Shown: positions 28,588-39,728, numbered from the stretch's first letter. The stretch: DNA of 64,000 nt from Pseudomonadota bacterium (GCA_021816625.1 JAKAXM010000003.1:1-64000); one strand, 5' to 3'. Made by a program: numbers and translations. Notes: generated by a model not told the origin, from the letters alone.

Positions 28588-29865
28588 ATGGCGAACGAGG
28601 TGTGTTTTCGGAACCTTCATCGCGACCGTCCGTGGGCCCTCGATGTCTACGAGAGCGATGGCGGTTATAAGGCGTGGCGCCGCATTCTGAGCGAAAAGAC
28701 GCCGGCTGATGAGATCATAAACGAGGTCAAGAAATCGGTGCTGCGGGGGCGCGGCGGGGCAGGTTTTCCGACCGGCCTCAAGTGGAGCTTCATGCCGAGA
28801 AACGCCCCCGGACAGAAGTACATCGTTTGCAATTCCGACGAAGGCGAGCCCGGCACCTTCAAGGATCGCGACATACTGCGCTACAACCCCCATGCCCTCA
28901 TAGAAGGCATGGCGATCGCCGGCTATACCATTGGCGCAACCGTGGGTTATAACTATATTCGGGGTGAATTCCACGAACCCATAGAGCGCTTCGAGGCCGC
29001 CCTTGCGGAGGCCCGCGCCGCGGGTTATCTCGGTAAGAACATCTTGGGATCGGGCATCGATTTCGAGCTTCACACGCACCGGGGCGGCGGGGCTTACATC
29101 TGCGGGGAGGAGACGGCCCTGCTCGAGTCTTTGGAAGGCAAGAAGGGGCAGCCCCGTTTCAAGCCACCTTTTCCGGCGAGCTATGGGCTTTATGGACGCC
29201 CGACCACGATCAATAACACCGAGACCCTAGCGTCCATACCCGCCATCTTGCGCAACGGCGGCCAGTGGTTCCTTGGGCTTGGCAAGCCCAACAATGGCGG
29301 CACGAAGATCTTTTCGGTGTCCGGACACGTCAATCGGCCGGGCAATTACGAGGTTGCGCTGGGGACCCCTTTCGCCGAACTGCTGGCCATGGCCGGTGGG
29401 GTGTGGCGGGGGCGCAAATTGAAGGCGGTGATCCCAGGTGGCTCGTCTGTGCCGGTGGTCCGCGGGGAGGTCATGATGGATCTCACGATGGACTATGATG
29501 CCCTCTCCAAGGCCGGAAGTATGCTCGGCGCGGGGTCGGTGATCGTCATGGACGACTCGACCTGCATGGTCCGCGCGCTCGAACGGATCTCGCACTTTTA
29601 TTACGAGGAGTCCTGTGGCCAGTGCACGCCGTGCCGTGAGGGCACGGGCTGGCTTGCGCGAGTCCTGCATCGCATAGAGCATGGAGAAGGGCGCATGGAG
29701 GACTTGGATCTGCTGGTTGATATGGCCAAGAAGATCGAGGGTCGGACAATCTGTGCCCTGGGCGATGCCGCGGCCCTTCCCGTCGTCAGCTTCATCAAGA
29801 ATTTCCGGGAAGAGTTTGAGCACCACATTCGCCATCACAGCTGCCAAGTGGCTGTTGCGGCGTGA
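28588..29865 (+). CDS. nuoF: NADH-quinone oxidoreductase subunit F
   Basis: This 425-residue '51 kDa' subunit binds NADH, FMN and [4Fe-4S] cluster N3. The nucleotide site appears as [18 protein letters not shown] contacts as [14 protein letters not shown] and [17 protein letters not shown], and the cluster site as [15 protein letters not shown] plus a downstream Cys. It oxidises NADH and starts electron transfer. nuoG follows after 17 bp. Confidence 0.97.
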   Translation: MANEVCFRNLHRDRPWALDVYESDGGYKAWRRILSEKTPADEIINEVKKSVLRGRGGAGFPTGLKWSFMPRNAPGQKYIVCNSDEGEPGTFKDRDILRYNPHALIEGMAIAGYTIGATVGYNYIRGEFHEPIERFEAALAEARAAGYLGKNILGSGIDFELHTHRGGGAYICGEETALLESLEGKKGQPRFKPPFPASYGLYGRPTTINNTETLASIPAILRNGGQWFLGLGKPNNGGTKIFSVSGHVNRPGNYEVALGTPFAELLAMAGGVWRGRKLKAVIPGGSSVPVVRGEVMMDLTMDYDALSKAGSMLGAGSVIVMDDSTCMVRALERISHFYYEESCGQCTPCREGTGWLARVLHRIEHGEGRMEDLDLLVDMAKKIEGRTICALGDAAALPVVSFIKNFREEFEHHIRHHSCQVAVAA

Positions 29866-29882
29866 TGGTGCAGGAGAGGCCT

Positions 29883-32237
29883 ATGCTCCATATCGAGATT
29901 GACGGCAAACAGTTGGCCGTGGAAGAAGGCGCCATGGTCATAGAGGCTGCCGAAGCGGCCGGGATTTATATACCGCGCTTCTGCTATCACAAGAAGCTGT
30001 CGGTGGCCGCCAACTGCCGCATGTGCCTCGTCGATGTCGAGCGAGTGGCAAAACCTGTCCCAGCCTGTGCCACGCCCGTCACCGAAGGCATGAAGGTGTT
30101 CACGCGTTCGGAAAAAACCCGGACCGCTCAAAAGGGCGTGATGGAGTTCCTTTTGATCAACCATCCCCTCGATTGCCCTATCTGCGATCAAGGCGGCGAG
30201 TGCGAGTTGCAGGATCTGGCTGTCGGTTACGGGCGCGACATCTCCCGCTATACCGAGGCCAAGCGCATCGTGAAAGACCAGGACATCGGGCCGCTCATAG
30301 CGACAGAGATGACGCGCTGCATCCACTGTACGCGCTGCGTCCGCTTCGGTCAGGAGATCGGCGGGGTGATGGAGCTTGGCGCCACGGGCCGCGGCGAGCA
30401 CATGCGGATCGGAACCTATGTGGAGGCCACGGTCGATTCCGAACTGTCGGGAAACATGATCGACCTCTGTCCGGTGGGCGCCCTTACGTCCAAGCCTTTT
30501 CGTTATCAGGCGAGACCCTGGGAGTTGCAGGACAGATTGTCGGTGAGTCCGCATGACTGCGTGGGCGCGAACCTAGTCGTAGAGACCCGCCGCAACAAGG
30601 TCATGCGTGTCCTCCCGCGCGAAAACGAGGCCGTAAACGAGGTCTGGATCTCGGATCGCGACCGGTTCAGCTATACCGCACTAGACGGCGCCGATCGCCT
30701 GGATGTCCCGCTTTTGCGTGACGGCGGCGTGTGGCGCGAGGTCGATTGGGATGTGGCCCTCGATGCGGCGGCGGCGGGCCTGCGCCGTGTCATAGACGAG
30801 CATGGACCGGGGGCCTTGGCCGCCCTGGCCTCCCCTCAGGTCACGGTGGAGGAGGGTTTTCTCCTACAGGCCTTGGTGCGGGGGCTTGGTTGCGAGAATG
30901 TCGATCACAGGTTGCGTGAGGTGGATTTCCGCGGCGATGCAGCCGCCCCTGTCTACCCCTCGCTCGGCCAGAGCATCGCGGATCTAGAGCGGGTCGATGC
31001 CGCGCTCTTGATCGGCAGTAATATCCGTAAAGAGCAGCCCTTGCTCGGCCACAGGCTACGCAAGGCATTTCTGGAAGGCGCGACGATTGCGGTTGTAAAC
31101 CCCCTCGATTTCGCCTTTACCTTCGATCCGGCACATAAGCTCATTGCGCCGCCCAGCCGGCTGCCCGCCTTGGTCGCCGGCGTGGTGGTGGCCGCCGCAC
31201 GCCGCAAAGGGGCCGTCCTCGAGCCCGCGATCGCGGCCCTTACGGCCGGTATCGAGCCTGCGCCGGCCCAATGCACCATCGCCGACATGCTAGACCAAGG
31301 GCAGTCCTCGACCGTACTTTTGGGGGCGCTGGCCGCCTCTCATCCCGAGGCGGCGGTGTTGCGCGCGCTCGCGCGCGCCCTTGGGACCTTGACGGGGGCC
31401 GCGGTGGGCGAGCTTCCCGCGAGCAATGGGGCCGGGCTCTGGCTCGCCGGACTCGTTCCGCACCGCGGCCCGCTCGGTCAGGCGCGATCCCGCGCCGGAC
31501 GTCCCGCCTATGATCTGCTTGATGGACAGCAGCGGGGTTTTATCCTTATGGATGCCGAGCCTGTGACGGATAGCGCTGATGGCGGCCGCGCCCTCCAGGC
31601 CCTCACGTCGGCCCAGTTTGTGCTCGCCTTGTCCGCCTTCCGGTCTGAGGCCCTCGATTATGCCCATCTCGTGCTTCCCATGGCGCCTTTTACAGAGACC
31701 GATGGGACCTATGTGAACGTCGAGGGGCGCTGGCAGTCCTTTGAAGCCGCGGTGGCGCCGCGCGCGGAGACGCGGCCGGCGTGGAAGATATTGCGGATGT
31801 TGGCCGAGCGGCTCGCCGTCACAGGCCTCGCGTACGCGTCGATCGGCGATATTCGCGCCGAGCTTACCGATGCCGTCGTGACCCCGCCCTCCGCGGCGCC
31901 GGTGTTGGCGGCGATTAAGAACCCGGGGCGCCATGACGGGCTTGAGCGGGTGGCCGAGGTCCTTCTCTATGATTCCGACAGCATCGTCCGACGTTCCGGT
32001 CCTTTGCAGCAGACTAAGGACCGTGGCTTGGCCCGGCTGTATATGAACGAGGCCGAGGCCCTGCGATTAGGCCTTTCGGTGGGCGAGCGGGTCCGGGTAA
32101 CGGTGGGTTCCGAGCAGGCCGGTCTCGAACTTGCCGTTGATGGCCGTGTCCCTGATGGGGCCGCCTATATCCCTGCAGCCATCGAGGCCACGGCCCGGCT
32201 CCCCTGGTCCGGGGTCGTTACTGTGACGCGGGTTTAG
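29883..32237 (+). CDS. nuoG: NADH-quinone oxidoreductase subunit G
   Basis: This 784-residue subunit carries N1b (Cys residues in FCYHKKLSVAANCRMCLV plus CATPV), N5 with its His ligand (HPLDCPICDQGGECELQD) and N4 (CIHCTRCVRFGQE...CPVG), then a degenerate molybdopterin-oxidoreductase domain. The segment after N4 has a single Cys (SPHDCVGANLV), so the extra N7 cluster of E. coli is absent. I chose ATG 29883, 6 nt after AGGAG, over the GTG at 29862 that overlaps nuoF. Confidence 0.95.
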   Translation: MLHIEIDGKQLAVEEGAMVIEAAEAAGIYIPRFCYHKKLSVAANCRMCLVDVERVAKPVPACATPVTEGMKVFTRSEKTRTAQKGVMEFLLINHPLDCPICDQGGECELQDLAVGYGRDISRYTEAKRIVKDQDIGPLIATEMTRCIHCTRCVRFGQEIGGVMELGATGRGEHMRIGTYVEATVDSELSGNMIDLCPVGALTSKPFRYQARPWELQDRLSVSPHDCVGANLVVETRRNKVMRVLPRENEAVNEVWISDRDRFSYTALDGADRLDVPLLRDGGVWREVDWDVALDAAAAGLRRVIDEHGPGALAALASPQVTVEEGFLLQALVRGLGCENVDHRLREVDFRGDAAAPVYPSLGQSIADLERVDAALLIGSNIRKEQPLLGHRLRKAFLEGATIAVVNPLDFAFTFDPAHKLIAPPSRLPALVAGVVVAAARRKGAVLEPAIAALTAGIEPAPAQCTIADMLDQGQSSTVLLGALAASHPEAAVLRALARALGTLTGAAVGELPASNGAGLWLAGLVPHRGPLGQARSRAGRPAYDLLDGQQRGFILMDAEPVTDSADGGRALQALTSAQFVLALSAFRSEALDYAHLVLPMAPFTETDGTYVNVEGRWQSFEAAVAPRAETRPAWKILRMLAERLAVTGLAYASIGDIRAELTDAVVTPPSAAPVLAAIKNPGRHDGLERVAEVLLYDSDSIVRRSGPLQQTKDRGLARLYMNEAEALRLGLSVGERVRVTVGSEQAGLELAVDGRVPDGAAYIPAAIEATARLPWSGVVTVTRV

Positions 32238-32240
32238 ACG

Positions 32241-33287
32241 ATGGCGCATCTGATTGCATTGTGGGGCGCGTTTCCGGGGTGGTCGCGCATCTTTCTGTGG
32301 GATCTCGTGAAAATCGTGGCCATCATCGTTCCGCTGATGCTGAGCGTAGCCTACCTCACGTTCATCGAACGTAAGGTTATTGGCTATATGCAGGTCCGTA
32401 TCGGCCCCAATAGGGTGGGTCCGCGCGGCTGGCTGCAGCCCATCGCCGATGGTCTTAAGCTGCTCTTAAAGGAGATCATCGTTCCTTCGGGAGCCAATAA
32501 GACGCTGTTTGTGTTAGCTCCGGTGCTTGCCCTTTTGCCGGCCCTCGTGGCCTGGGCCGTGATACCGTTCACCAATACCCTCGTGCTCGCGAATGTGAAT
32601 GCGGGGCTCCTGTTTGTACTCGCGGCTACATCCATGGGTGTCTATGGGGTGGTGGTTGCTGGCTGGGCCTCCAACTCCAAGTACGCCTTTCTCGGCTGTC
32701 TGCGCTCCGCGGCGCAGATTGTGGCCTACGAGATCGCCATGGGTTTTGCGCTGGTTGGCGTCCTTATGGCCGCCGGGACTTTGAACCTGCGCCGTATCGC
32801 TCTAGAGCAGGCCGGCGGCTTCTGGCATTGGCTATTTTTGCCGCTTTTCCCCTTGTTTCTTGTGTACTTCATATCCGGGGTGGCAGAGACCAACCGGGCC
32901 CCATTCGACGTTGCCGAAGGCGAGTCGGAGATTGTGGCGGGTTTTCATGTGGAATATTCCGGCATGACCTTCGCCCTGTTTTTCCTGGCCGAGTACGCCA
33001 ACATGATCTTGCTGTCGGCCCTGACTGCCATCTTGTTCCTGGGAGGCTGGCTTCCCCCGTTCGATTTCGCACCCTTTACCTGGGTACCGCCTCTTGCCTG
33101 GTTCCTTATAAAGGTTGCGGCGATCCTGTTTCTGTATCTGTGGTTGCGGGCCACCTTCCCGCGTTACCGTTACGACCAGATCATGCGCCTTGGGTGGAAG
33201 GTCTTGATCCCTGTGACCTTGGTATGGATCGGGGTCATGGGCTTTGTGATCTTTTTTACGCCGTGGGCTTTCTTGTTTTACCGATAG
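32241..33287 (+). CDS. nuoH: NADH-quinone oxidoreductase subunit H
   Basis: This 348-residue membrane subunit has about eight helices and joins the hydrophilic arm to the proton-pumping arm, forming part of the quinone channel. Hallmarks are [39 protein letters not shown] and the acidic loop [27 protein letters not shown]. It begins 3 bp after nuoG. Confidence 0.97.
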   Translation: MAHLIALWGAFPGWSRIFLWDLVKIVAIIVPLMLSVAYLTFIERKVIGYMQVRIGPNRVGPRGWLQPIADGLKLLLKEIIVPSGANKTLFVLAPVLALLPALVAWAVIPFTNTLVLANVNAGLLFVLAATSMGVYGVVVAGWASNSKYAFLGCLRSAAQIVAYEIAMGFALVGVLMAAGTLNLRRIALEQAGGFWHWLFLPLFPLFLVYFISGVAETNRAPFDVAEGESEIVAGFHVEYSGMTFALFFLAEYANMILLSALTAILFLGGWLPPFDFAPFTWVPPLAWFLIKVAAILFLYLWLRATFPRYRYDQIMRLGWKVLIPVTLVWIGVMGFVIFFTPWAFLFYR

Positions 33288-33299
33288 CGGGGTGTCCCT

Positions 33300-33788
33300 A
33301 TGAAAGCGATACGGAAGTATTTTGAGAGCTTCCTGCTCCTTGAGCTCCTGCGTGGACTGGCGCTCACGGGGCGGCACTTTTTCGCGCGCAAGATCACGGT
33401 CCAGTATCCCGACGAACGCACGCCCCAGTCGCCGCGTTTCCGCGGGCTGCATGCCTTGCGGCGTTACCCCAACGGCGAGGAGCGGTGCATAGCCTGCAAG
33501 TTATGCGAAGCCGTCTGTCCGGCATTGGCGATTACCATCGAATCTGCCCAACGGGATGACGGCACACGGCGCACGACGCGCTACGATATCGATCTCACGA
33601 AATGCATATTTTGCGGGTTCTGTGAGGAGTCTTGTCCCGTGGATTCGATCGTAGAGACCCGGATATTCGATTATCACGGGGAAAAGCGGGGCGACCTGCT
33701 CTACACAAAACCCATGCTGCTTGCGATCGGCGATAAACATGAGCAGCAGATAGCCGCCGACCGCGCGGCCGACGCGCGTTATCGCTAA
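33300..33788 (+). CDS. nuoI: NADH-quinone oxidoreductase subunit I
   Basis: This 162-residue ferredoxin-like subunit carries clusters N6a and N6b in two C-x2-C-x2-C-x3-CP motifs: [12 protein letters not shown] and [12 protein letters not shown]. It bridges NuoG and NuoB in the electron chain. The N-terminal amphipathic part precedes [18 protein letters not shown]-type sequence typical of the family. Confidence 0.97.
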   Translation: MKAIRKYFESFLLLELLRGLALTGRHFFARKITVQYPDERTPQSPRFRGLHALRRYPNGEERCIACKLCEAVCPALAITIESAQRDDGTRRTTRYDIDLTKCIFCGFCEESCPVDSIVETRIFDYHGEKRGDLLYTKPMLLAIGDKHEQQIAADRAADARYR

Positions 33789-33800
33789 GGGGACGCGTCC

Positions 33801-34406
33801 ATGACCTTTCAGGCGGGGGTGTTTTATTTTTTTTCGGCCGTATTGTTGTGGTCGGCGGCCATGGTCGTCACCATCCGCAATCCCGTAAAGGCAGCGCTTT
33901 TTCTTGTCTTGGCATTCGTGAGCGCGGCGTCTTTATGGATGCTTGCGGAGGCGGAGTTTCTCGCGATCGTCCTTGTGCTCGTCTATGTTGGCGCGGTAAT
34001 GGTGTTGTTTTTGTTCGTCGTCATGATGATCGACGTGAATCTCGCTGTCTTGCGTCAGGGCTTCGGCGAATATCTGCCGATCGGCGGTCTTGTCGCGGTG
34101 CTCATGGTGATCGAGATCGCGCTCGCCGTCGGACCGCGCCAGTTCCCCGCGATGCGCGCGGGGGTATCGCCCGCCATCGTTCATCACTTAAGTAATACCC
34201 GCGAGCTCGGGACGCTGCTCTATACGACTTATGTGTACCCGTTTGAGGTCGCAGCGGTTATCCTATTGGTTGCCATTATCGCCGCGATCGCGCTTACTAT
34301 GCGGCGACGGCCGGACACCAAATATCAGGATCCGGCCCGGCAGGTCGAGGTCCGTGCCCAGGACCGAATGCGGCTCGTAAAAATGCCAGCGGAACCGAAG
34401 GCCTGA
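33801..34406 (+). CDS. nuoJ: NADH-quinone oxidoreductase subunit J
   Basis: This 201-residue membrane subunit has five helices. Family features are [58 protein letters not shown], where the third helix holds the conserved bulge linked to conformational coupling. The C-terminal 30 residues are charged and cytoplasmic. It precedes nuoK by 37 bp. Confidence 0.95.
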   Translation: MTFQAGVFYFFSAVLLWSAAMVVTIRNPVKAALFLVLAFVSAASLWMLAEAEFLAIVLVLVYVGAVMVLFLFVVMMIDVNLAVLRQGFGEYLPIGGLVAVLMVIEIALAVGPRQFPAMRAGVSPAIVHHLSNTRELGTLLYTTYVYPFEVAAVILLVAIIAAIALTMRRRPDTKYQDPARQVEVRAQDRMRLVKMPAEPKA

Positions 34407-34443
34407 CGCTGGAGATAATGAGATGTGGGGGGGAGGGTCTGTG

Positions 34444-34746
34444 GTGTCGTTGTCGGAATATCTGATTTTGGCCGCCGCGCTTTTTGCGATCGGCATCGTC
34501 GGGGTCTTTCTGAACCGCAAGAACCTCGTTGTGTTGTTGATGGCCATAGAACTCATTTTGTTGGCCGTCAATCTGAACTTCGTGGCGTTCTCCCACTTCC
34601 TGTGGGGGATATCCGGTCAGATCTTCGTGTTCTTCGTGCTCACCGTGGCGGCGGCCGAATCCGCCATTGGCCTTGCCATACTCATAGTCCTATTCCGTAA
34701 CCGGCGAACCATCAATGTCGATGATTTCGACACGCTAAAGGGTTAG
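34444..34746 (+). CDS. nuoK: NADH-quinone oxidoreductase subunit K
   Basis: This MrpC-like membrane subunit has three helices with two conserved buried Glu residues ([16 protein letters not shown] and [13 protein letters not shown]) that relay protons. I use GTG 34444 ([13 protein letters not shown]; 100 residues, the family length), which sits 6 nt after GGAGGG. GTG 34441 and ATG 34423, after a separate GGAG, are alternatives that would only add 1 or 7 residues. Confidence 0.9.
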   Translation: MSLSEYLILAAALFAIGIVGVFLNRKNLVVLLMAIELILLAVNLNFVAFSHFLWGISGQIFVFFVLTVAAAESAIGLAILIVLFRNRRTINVDDFDTLKG

Positions 34747-34749
34747 GTC

Positions 34750-36711
34750 ATGGGCGCCTCGCTTGGAGTCTATCTTGCCATCCCATTGGTGTGTCTCGCC
34801 GGTTCGCTGGTCGCCGGGTTCTTCGGCCGCGCCCTGGGCACCGTCTGGTCGCATCGGGTCACCATCCTGGGGGTGGCGATCGCCTTTGCCTTATCCGTGG
34901 GTTATGTCCTGCCGCAAGTCCTCCATGGCCACGATCTCGATCAAACGGTCTATGTCTGGGGCCGTGCAGGGGGCCTGCCCATAACGGTCGGATTTCTGAT
35001 CGATCCGCTGACTGCGCTCATGATGGTCGTCGTGACCTTCGTATCGCTTATGGTGCACATCTATACCATAGGTTATATGCGCGGTGATCCCGGCTATCAG
35101 CGTTTCTTTAGTTACATTTCGCTCTTTACCTTCGCCATGCTCATGCTTGTCATGGCCAACAATTTCATGCAGCTCTTCTTTGGTTGGGAGGGGGTTGGTC
35201 TCGTCTCCTACCTCTTGATCGGTTTTTGGTATACGCGCGAGACGGCCATCTTCGCCAACCTGAAGGCATTCCTCGTAAACCGTCTCGGGGATTTTGGTTT
35301 CATTCTCGGCATTGCCGCCATCTATAGTGTTTTCCACAGCCTCGATTACGCGACGGTATTCTCGCGCGCGCCGGCTGCCGAACATGTCTTGATCGCCATC
35401 ACCGCCCATACCTCATGGCGCCTGATTACGGTGATTTGCATCCTGCTTTTTGTCGGCGCGATGGGCAAGTCAGCACAGATGCCGCTCCATGTCTGGTTGC
35501 CGGATTCCATGGAAGGCCCAACGCCTATATCCGCGCTCATCCACGCGGCGACCATGGTTACCGCGGGCATCTTCATGGTTGCGCGCATGTCGCCTCTCTT
35601 TGAAATGTCGCCAGTCGCGCGCAGTGTCATGCTCGTCGTAGGGGCATCGACCGCCTTCTTCATGGCGCTCCTTGGTATGGTGCAAACCGATATCAAGCGA
35701 GTGATCGCCTATTCGACCCTTTCGCAGCTCGGTTACATGACGGTGGCGCTCGGCGCCTCGGCCTATGCCGCGGCGATCTTCCATCTTGTGACGCATGCCT
35801 TCTTCAAGGCCCTGCTGTTCTTGGCCGCGGGCTCGGTGATCATTGCGCTGCACCATGAGCAGGACCTGCGTAAGATGGGTGGGCTGCGCAAATACTTGCC
35901 GTTCACCTTCGCGGCCACCTGGGTCGGTTCCCTGGCACTGGCCGGCATCCCGCCCTTTGCCGGCTTCTTCTCCAAGGACGCGATTATCGACTCGGTGGCT
36001 CGTTCCCATCTGCCGGGGGCGGATTACGCCTTCGCCGCGGTTCTAGCCGGGGTGTTCGTCACCGCCTTCTATACCTTCCGCATGCTCTTTCTTGCCTTTT
36101 ACGGAGAGCCGCGGATGGATGCCCACACCCGTCACCACCTTCATGAGTCGCCGTGGGTTGTCACCTTGCCGCTCGGTCTGCTCGCGATTCCCGCGATCGG
36201 GGCTGGCATGTGGCTCATGAAGCCCTTGTTGTTCGGACATTTCTTCCATGGCGCGATCTACGTGCGCCCGGCAGACAATCCGCTGCTGCGCATGGCCCCG
36301 CATTATCATGGGATCCTGGCCTTCATCGCCGCGGCATTTGTCTCGCCACCCCTGTATCTTGCCCTCGCCGGGATGGCGACGGCCTGGTATCTGTACATCC
36401 AGCGCCCCGAGTTGCCCGCGATCATCGCCCGGCGCCTGGGACTCCTGACCGTCATCTTGAAGGCGCGTTATGGCTTCGATGAGGTCTATATCGACGGGTT
36501 TGCGCGTGGGGCGCGGGCCGCGGCCCGGTTTCTGTGGCGCATCGGCGACGTCGCGATCATCGATGGCGCCGTCGTGAACGGGACGGCGCGGCTCATTGGG
36601 CGAATCGCGGCCTGGGCCCGGCGTTTGCAGTCAGGCTACATCTACCACTACGCCTTCGCCGTGATCCTCGGGCTCTTTGTGCTGATGACCTTTTTCCTGC
36701 ACCACGCATAA
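34750..36711 (+). CDS. nuoL: NADH-quinone oxidoreductase subunit L
   Basis: This 653-residue antiporter-like subunit pumps protons at the distal end of the membrane arm. It has FLIDPLTALMMVVVTFVSLMVHIYTIGYM, the WEGVGLVSYLLIGFWY motif with conserved Glu, and MGKSAQMPLHVWLPDSMEGPTPISALIHAATMVTAGIFM. The long C-terminal region ends in the lateral helix and last membrane helix of the family. Order L-M-N is standard. Confidence 0.97.
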   Translation: MGASLGVYLAIPLVCLAGSLVAGFFGRALGTVWSHRVTILGVAIAFALSVGYVLPQVLHGHDLDQTVYVWGRAGGLPITVGFLIDPLTALMMVVVTFVSLMVHIYTIGYMRGDPGYQRFFSYISLFTFAMLMLVMANNFMQLFFGWEGVGLVSYLLIGFWYTRETAIFANLKAFLVNRLGDFGFILGIAAIYSVFHSLDYATVFSRAPAAEHVLIAITAHTSWRLITVICILLFVGAMGKSAQMPLHVWLPDSMEGPTPISALIHAATMVTAGIFMVARMSPLFEMSPVARSVMLVVGASTAFFMALLGMVQTDIKRVIAYSTLSQLGYMTVALGASAYAAAIFHLVTHAFFKALLFLAAGSVIIALHHEQDLRKMGGLRKYLPFTFAATWVGSLALAGIPPFAGFFSKDAIIDSVARSHLPGADYAFAAVLAGVFVTAFYTFRMLFLAFYGEPRMDAHTRHHLHESPWVVTLPLGLLAIPAIGAGMWLMKPLLFGHFFHGAIYVRPADNPLLRMAPHYHGILAFIAAAFVSPPLYLALAGMATAWYLYIQRPELPAIIARRLGLLTVILKARYGFDEVYIDGFARGARAAARFLWRIGDVAIIDGAVVNGTARLIGRIAAWARRLQSGYIYHYAFAVILGLFVLMTFFLHHA

Positions 36712-36721
36712 GGGCGAATCG

Positions 36722-38218
36722 ATGGACCTTTACCGACATATAGCCCTTAGCCTTGCCATCTGGATACCCATCGCCTTCGGGCTCGGGATCCTTTTTGTCG
36801 GACCGCGCTTCGTGCGCATGGTGCGCCCCTTGGCGGCCCTGGGGTCCGGCCTTACCCTGCTTGTCACCGTGCCGCTCTGGCCGCTCTTCCGGGCCGGGTC
36901 TTTTGCGATGCAGTTTCGCGAGAAGGTGGCATGGATTCCCGCGTTTCATGTGAATTACGCCTTGGGTATCGATGGCATATCGTTGCCGCTCGTGCTTTTG
37001 ACGGCGATCATAGGCGTCATTGTCGTTATGGCCGGCGGATCGAGCATCAAGGAACGCGTAAGCGAGTATTTCGCGGCGTTTCTATTGATGGAAGGTCTCA
37101 TGATCGGCGTGTTCTGCGCGCTCGATGCCATGCTTTTTTATGTGTTGTGGGAGGCCATGCTGATCCCGATGTTTCTGATAATCGGGATATGGGGCGGACC
37201 TAATCGTGTCTATGCAACCATCAAGTTCTTCCTGTACACCTTTTTGGGGTCCGTCTTGATGTTGGTTGCGCTGCTCTATCTCTATTTCCGGGCGGGCGAG
37301 AGTTTCGACATACTGTCTTACTATCATCTCCCGCTGGCGCAGACCCCGCAAATACTCATCTTCCTCGCCTTTCTCATTGCCTTCGCCGTGAAGATTCCGA
37401 TGTGGCCGGTCCACACCTGGCTTCCGGATGCCCATGTCGAGGCCCCAACCGGTGGCTCAGTGGTTCTTGCGGCCATCATGTTAAAGATGGGCGCCTACGG
37501 TTTCGTGCGCTTTAGCCTACCGATCACGCCGCTTGCGAGCCACGAGCTCGCAGGCTTCATGATCACGCTGTCTTTGATCGCGGTGGTTTATATCGGCTTG
37601 GTGGCCCTCGCGCAGGAGGATATGAAGAAACTGATTGCCTATTCGTCGATCGCCCATATGGGCTTCGTGACGCTCGGCATCTTTCTGTTTAGCCGCATAG
37701 CCATGGATGGGGCGCTCGTCCAAATGATTTCCCATGGCTTCGTATCCGCGGCCCTCTTCCTCTGTGTTGGCGTTCTGTACGACCGACTGCATTCGCGGGC
37801 GATCCACGATTACGGTGGAGTCGTTAACAGTATGCCCATCTTCGCCGCGTTCATGATGCTATTTGCCATGGCTAATTCCGGGTTGCCGGGAACATCCGGT
37901 TTTGTGGGCGAGTTCCTGGTCATATTGGGTGCGTTCAAGGTAAATCTATGGTACGCGGTACTCGCGGCCACGACGCTTGTGTCGGGCGCGGCCTACACGC
38001 TATGGATGTACAAACGGGTCATCTTTGGGCCGATCACCAAACCCGCGGTGGCGACCCTGTCTGACGTCACGGGCCGCGAACTGTCCTTTCTGGCGGTGCT
38101 TGGGGTGGCGGTTCTCGCGCTCGGCGTATGGCCGGAACCGCTCCTTCATGTCATGACGGCCTCCGTTCATCATCTCTTGTGGCGCCCGGGCCTAAGGCTC
38201 GCCGGCCCGCAGCCCTAG
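36722..38218 (+). CDS. nuoM: NADH-quinone oxidoreductase subunit M
   Basis: This 498-residue antiporter-like pump subunit shows the conserved Glu in LWEAMLIPMFLIIGIWGG, the Lys-bearing KIPMWPVHTWLPDAHVEAPTGGSVVLAAIMLKMGAYGFVRF, and EDMKKLIAYSSIAHMGFVTLG. It lies 10 bp after nuoL and 9 bp before nuoN. Confidence 0.97.
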   Translation: MDLYRHIALSLAIWIPIAFGLGILFVGPRFVRMVRPLAALGSGLTLLVTVPLWPLFRAGSFAMQFREKVAWIPAFHVNYALGIDGISLPLVLLTAIIGVIVVMAGGSSIKERVSEYFAAFLLMEGLMIGVFCALDAMLFYVLWEAMLIPMFLIIGIWGGPNRVYATIKFFLYTFLGSVLMLVALLYLYFRAGESFDILSYYHLPLAQTPQILIFLAFLIAFAVKIPMWPVHTWLPDAHVEAPTGGSVVLAAIMLKMGAYGFVRFSLPITPLASHELAGFMITLSLIAVVYIGLVALAQEDMKKLIAYSSIAHMGFVTLGIFLFSRIAMDGALVQMISHGFVSAALFLCVGVLYDRLHSRAIHDYGGVVNSMPIFAAFMMLFAMANSGLPGTSGFVGEFLVILGAFKVNLWYAVLAATTLVSGAAYTLWMYKRVIFGPITKPAVATLSDVTGRELSFLAVLGVAVLALGVWPEPLLHVMTASVHHLLWRPGLRLAGPQP

Positions 38219-38227
38219 GAAGAATCC

Positions 38228-39661
38228 ATGGCCGATATGCTGCCCTTATTACCGGAGAGCCTCGTCGCGGGCATGGCCTGCGTCATCTTGCTCGCTGATC
38301 TTTTCTGGAAACGGCGTTTCCGGCCGCTGCTCTACTGGGCTGCACAGGGAACGCTGGTGGCCGCGGCGGTGGCCGCCTATGAGGTGCGGGGTCCGGCCGC
38401 GCGCCCCCTATTGCACGGCATGGTCGCGGTAGACGATCTGAGCACTGTGCTGCAGATAACGATCTTCCTGTTGACGATTGTGGTCTTCGCTTATGCGCGC
38501 ACTTATGTCGCCGAGCGCGGCATCTTTAAGAGCGAGTTCTTCGTGCTGGCGCTCATGGGTGTAGCGGGGATGTGTGTGATGGTGAGCGCGGCGCATTTCC
38601 TGTCTTTATATTTGGGTCTGGAGCTTTTGTCGTTGAGCCTTTATGCGCTGATCGCCCTGCAGCGCGACTCCATAGCCGCTACTGAGGCGGCCATGAAATA
38701 TTTCGTATTGGGTGCCCTCTCGTCGGGCCTCCTGCTCTACGGGCTCTCGATGCTTTACGGGGCCACAGGCAGCCTCCAGATCGGCGTAGTGGCAAGCCGA
38801 CTGGCAGCGCTACCGGCGCACGATCTCGTCGCTACCCTGGGGCTCGTCTTCGTCCTGTCGGGACTCGCCTTCAAGCTTGGCGTCGTGCCGTTTCACATGT
38901 GGATCCCCGACGTCTACGAGGGGGCGCCCACGGCTCTTACCTTATATGTGGGCGCGGCGCCCAAAGTGGCGGCTTTTGCGCTCTTCCTGCGGCTTTTGGT
39001 CGAGGGCCTGCATGGGCTATCGGGGTCCTGGCAGGAGATGCTCGTGCTCCTTTCGGTTTTGTCGATGGCCGTCGGCAACGTGGTTGCGATCGCCCAAACC
39101 AACATGAAGCGCATGCTCGGGTACTCGGCGATCTCGCATATGGGTTTCCTGCTTCTCGGTCTCTTGAGCGCACGTGCAAGCGGCTATGCCGACGCCATGT
39201 TCTACGCGATCGTCTATGCGTTTATGACGCTTGGCGCCTTCGGTATCGTGATATTGTTGTCCCGTAAAGGGTTCGAAGCCGATCGCCTCGAGGATCTGCG
39301 GGGACTTTATCAGCGCAGCCCGTGGTATGCATGGATGATGTTGCTTATCATGTTCTCGATGGCCGGGGTGCCGCCGACTATTGGTTTCTATGCGAAGCTT
39401 GCCGTCATCCAGGCCGCCGTGGGCGCGGGTTTCTATAGTGTCGCTGTCGCTGCCGTCTTGTTCTCGGTGATCGGTGCCTTTTATTATCTACGCGTCATCA
39501 AGCTCATGTTTTTTGATGCCCCAATCGATGTAGCGCCTTTGCGCGGCGGCTGGGATCTGCGCTGGATTTTAAGTCTAAACGCGGCGGCCATGCTCGCGCT
39601 CGCCCCGTGGACGGGAACCTTGATCGCAGTCTGTCGCACGGCTGTCCACGGCCTGCCTTAA
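38228..39661 (+). CDS. nuoN: NADH-quinone oxidoreductase subunit N
   Basis: This 477-residue antiporter-like subunit is the last gene of the operon. Features are LGLELLSLSLYALIALQRDSIAATEAAMKYFVLGALSSGLLLYG, KLGVVPFHMWIPDVYEGAPT and TNMKRMLGYSAISHMGFLLLGL. With it the full set A-N is present, intact and in canonical order, giving a proton-pumping complex I. In a lithotroph it may run in reverse to make NADH, which is an inference. Confidence 0.97.
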   Translation: MADMLPLLPESLVAGMACVILLADLFWKRRFRPLLYWAAQGTLVAAAVAAYEVRGPAARPLLHGMVAVDDLSTVLQITIFLLTIVVFAYARTYVAERGIFKSEFFVLALMGVAGMCVMVSAAHFLSLYLGLELLSLSLYALIALQRDSIAATEAAMKYFVLGALSSGLLLYGLSMLYGATGSLQIGVVASRLAALPAHDLVATLGLVFVLSGLAFKLGVVPFHMWIPDVYEGAPTALTLYVGAAPKVAAFALFLRLLVEGLHGLSGSWQEMLVLLSVLSMAVGNVVAIAQTNMKRMLGYSAISHMGFLLLGLLSARASGYADAMFYAIVYAFMTLGAFGIVILLSRKGFEADRLEDLRGLYQRSPWYAWMMLLIMFSMAGVPPTIGFYAKLAVIQAAVGAGFYSVAVAAVLFSVIGAFYYLRVIKLMFFDAPIDVAPLRGGWDLRWILSLNAAAMLALAPWTGTLIAVCRTAVHGLP

Positions 39662-39728
39662 GGAAGGCGCCCATACGAATGCTCGGCCCCGCCGGGCCGC
39701 CGTCTCTGCCCCTAACGAGGATCTTTTT

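Noticed and set aside
29862-29882. Alternative GTG start of nuoG overlapping nuoF
   Set aside because: ATG 29883 has a proper AGGAG site and matches the family N-terminus.
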